From assembly GCA_934700415.1 (NCBI GenBank), contig CAKUXN010000001.1, positions 1 through 38,045 of the forward strand: a stretch of 38,045 bases of DNA. Direction: 5' to 3'. The notes below the pieces were generated by a model. The model was not told the DNA's origin, did not search any database, and was given only the letters and a program-made list of their open reading frames with translations. Both the position numbers and the translations under genes were made by a program. Source of the DNA: an uncultured Candidatus Saccharibacteria bacterium (GTDB lineage Bacteria; Patescibacteriota; Saccharimonadia; Saccharimonadales; Saccharimonadaceae). Position 1 is the stretch's first letter; the number at the start of each line of letters is the position of its first letter. This document shows positions 36,196 to 38,045 of the stretch, piece by piece.

Positions 36196-38045
36196 GCTAC
36201 TCCGAGGAATTTCTGCTCCTCAGCAGTGATGTTATATTTAGCAAATAACTGTTTGTCAATTTCGCTCAACGGTTTATTCCAGTTGATATCTGAATTATCA
36301 GTAAAATCTTGGTCTGGTATAACGAATCCGAAGGAAGAACGTTTATTTGGCTCCTGAATACAGAGTGCGGCAAAGAAATTTGTCCTTGTATATTGCATGA
36401 AATTCTGACATTCTTTTTCATTATCTGACATAAATAATGCTATTCTGCTGGCTCCGAAAGCTGAGTTTTTCGGAAGTAATTCTATAATTATTTTTTCGCG
36501 TTCTTTTACGTTCTCGATTGTAGGGTTTCCAGACGTGAGCTTTTGTTTTGGATAGGCCGACGTCATTATGACTTTGTATTTATTAATATATTCCTGTCCT
36601 TTTGGAATGGTTTCACGATTGCACCAAAACTCTTTAGTGCGGCCCGATGATCCGGATTTGTCGTTAGCGAGCAATTTGACAGGGTTCTGCCAATCAGATT
36701 CTTTCTCGGATACTTTGGAAGGGTTTAGCTCTACAAAGTTTGATTCTATCCCAAATATTCCTTTCTTGATGCGATCGTATAATTTATTGCCGAAAATTTT
36801 GCTACTTAAATTAATAAAATCTGGATTTGGCGTTACCGACTCTGCATCAGCAATTTTTACTTCAGCAGTATTGTCTGTATAAATTCTATTGGAGTATTTA
36901 AAAGTCTCATGTCTGTTTGTGTGGTCGCGCAATACTATGGACACGCCAGCCGAAAGGTTTGCGGTATTACCAAATATTGGCTGAGGATCACGATCTGTCC
37001 TATACCAGGCTCGTTTATCGGTAGTACCTTCAAAAGCATCAACTGAAATAGTGTGACCGTCGCTAAGAATTCTTGAACCAAGCCCTCCGAGCCTTTCAGG
37101 AGCATCAAACCAGCCGCCAAATGGATAAATAAGGCAGGAGAAAGAACCTATTTTATCTGCAGCGTCTTGGAAGTATTGGTAAATCCAGTTGGAATTACTT
37201 TGTGTTTGAGATTCTGTCTTACCAGTAGTTTCTTGGTATGGTGGGTTACCCACGACAGCAGTAAATTTCATATTTAATGTTTCTCCTTTCTTGAAATTAC
37301 TGGTCAGATCTAGCTGTTTAAAGTTATTATCATCAATATCGGAATAAAGTCCATAGATGTACTTATGAGCAATATCATATATGATTTGCGTTGGAGCGAA
37401 GCCGTATAGCTGTTTCTCAAAAATATGTTTGATGCGTTCGGTGCGATCAGGAATAATATCTTCAAGCCCACGATTTAGCCTTTTAGCAATTTCAGTTAGG
37501 TAAAGGCCGCTTTTAACATATAAATCTGCGAAAGTGGCGTCTGGGTTGTCAAAAATCCCCGGATTATTCGATTCAAGAATATCAAGCATCTGATTTACAA
37601 CTTTTCTTGGCGTGAAAATCTGGTTTGTTTTAAGCGGGCGAATATATGAGAAAATATCCTCTTTGGCTCCAGGCAGTAGATAATCAGCAACTTCTTTTCG
37701 TTTTTCTTCAAACTCTCTGATTGCTGCGTTGAATGTATATCTATCAAAGAAGCCTTCAAATTTTTCCCCAGTTTCAGGATTTGTCCATGGGCCACGAATC
37801 ATTCTGAAATCGTCTTTAGTAAATGGAGCACTGTCATTTTCAGTAAATAATACTTCGAAGTCTTCATCGGATACGGTGTCTTCTATATTATCCAGAGTAA
37901 TAGAGCTCGGATCTTTGCTAGCCATCACGAAGCTTGGTATAGCACGTGTAAATGTGCGGAGTTTTTTACGAATTTGATCCATTTCGCTTAGTTCTTCTTC
38001 CTGATAGTTTTCTTCTTCTTTACGAACTACGGTGTCATTTGGAAG
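36192..38045 (-). CDS. Eco57I-type DNA methyltransferase / RM protein, N-terminus outside window
   Basis: The frame is open to the right edge; the visible part is 617 residues (numbered here from the in-frame Met at 37982). NQIFTPRKVVNQMLDILE (about 120-137) and a motif I-like FADLYVKSGLYLTEIA bind S-adenosylmethionine, and VVGNPPYQ (244-250) is the N6-adenine methylase catalytic motif IV. The C-terminal 300 residues (GSSGRTKEFWCNRE, MTSAYPKQK) look like a target-recognition part. Upstream acidic sequence suggests a longer fusion, often with a helicase, but that is outside the window. First visible gene of the operon. Confidence 0.75.
   Translation of the reverse strand, partial: LPNDTVVRKEEENYQEEELSEMDQIRKKLRTFTRAIPSFVMASKDPSSITLDNIEDTVSDEDFEVLFTENDSAPFTKDDFRMIRGPWTNPETGEKFEGFFDRYTFNAAIREFEEKRKEVADYLLPGAKEDIFSYIRPLKTNQIFTPRKVVNQMLDILESNNPGIFDNPDATFADLYVKSGLYLTEIAKRLNRGLEDIIPDRTERIKHIFEKQLYGFAPTQIIYDIAHKYIYGLYSDIDDNNFKQLDLTSNFKKGETLNMKFTAVVGNPPYQETTGKTESQTQSNSNWIYQYFQDAADKIGSFSCLIYPFGGWFDAPERLGGLGSRILSDGHTISVDAFEGTTDKRAWYRTDRDPQPIFGNTANLSAGVSIVLRDHTNRHETFKYSNRIYTDNTAEVKIADAESVTPNPDFINLSSKIFGNKLYDRIKKGIFGIESNFVELNPSKVSEKESDWQNPVKLLANDKSGSSGRTKEFWCNRETIPKGQEYINKYKVIMTSAYPKQKLTSGNPTIENVKEREKIIIELLPKNSAFGASRIALFMSDNEKECQNFMQYTRTNFFAALCIQEPNKRSSFGFVIPDQDFTDNSDINWNKPLSEIDKQLFAKYNITAEEQKFLGVA

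Overview
The window looks like a chromosome segment of a small-genome, AT-rich bacterium of the Patescibacteria/CPR type, most likely a Saccharibacteria (TM7) relative. This is an inference, not a database result. It rests on the trpS / RluA-family synthase / DNA polymerase III delta'-like gene run, on chromosomal genes whose start codon lies only 6-7 nt after a TATAAT/TAAAAT box (leaderless mRNAs), and on an integrated tailed phage whose genes instead use Shine-Dalgarno leaders. TGA is a normal stop codon throughout, which argues against the Absconditabacteria/Gracilibacteria code.

Positions 1-16.0 kb are the right part of a prophage with a Mu-like head and a long flexible-tail type module. 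In order they hold: end of an upstream gene, scaffold-like protein, decoration protein, major capsid protein, connector and tail-completion proteins, tail tube, a tail assembly chaperone pair joined by a probable programmed -1 frameshift, a membrane-anchored CHAP/LysM endolysin with a holin-like protein, a reverse-strand MuF-type gene with its own leaderless promoter, tape measure, distal tail and fibre genes, a winged-helix-like regulator, an operator-like palindrome pair and a tyrosine integrase. Terminase and portal are presumably left of the window. Most phage transcription units start with the same device: a -10 box followed within about 10-25 nt by a GC hairpin and a T-run, then the RBS.

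Positions 16.2-20.9 kb hold an HD-domain hydrolase, a choloylglycine hydrolase-family enzyme, a membrane-anchored GH25 muramidase, and a 1.8 kb integrative element remnant. The remnant is bounded by a 46 bp duplication of the 3' part of a tRNA-Ala gene and contains a broken integrase. Positions 21.0-25.3 kb are housekeeping: trpS, RluA/RluD-type synthase, delta'-like protein, TPR protein, tRNA-Tyr, a membrane protein and tRNA-Thr.

Positions 25.3-33.1 kb are a patchwork of accessory genes (radical SAM, CYTH, inorganic pyrophosphatase, Nudix, two unknown proteins), duplicated segments and decayed genes: two facing histidine phosphatase fragments, a second copy of a cassette seen at 19.6 kb, a NYN gene that has lost its ATG, and a MuF gene with two nonsense codons. 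Positions 33.1-38.0 kb are a reverse-strand operon running off the window. It comprises an Eco57I-type DNA methyltransferase, a restriction-associated 'subunit M-like' protein, a PD-(D/E)XK nuclease candidate and a lidless Hsp70. This is the best candidate for an unusual defence system here.
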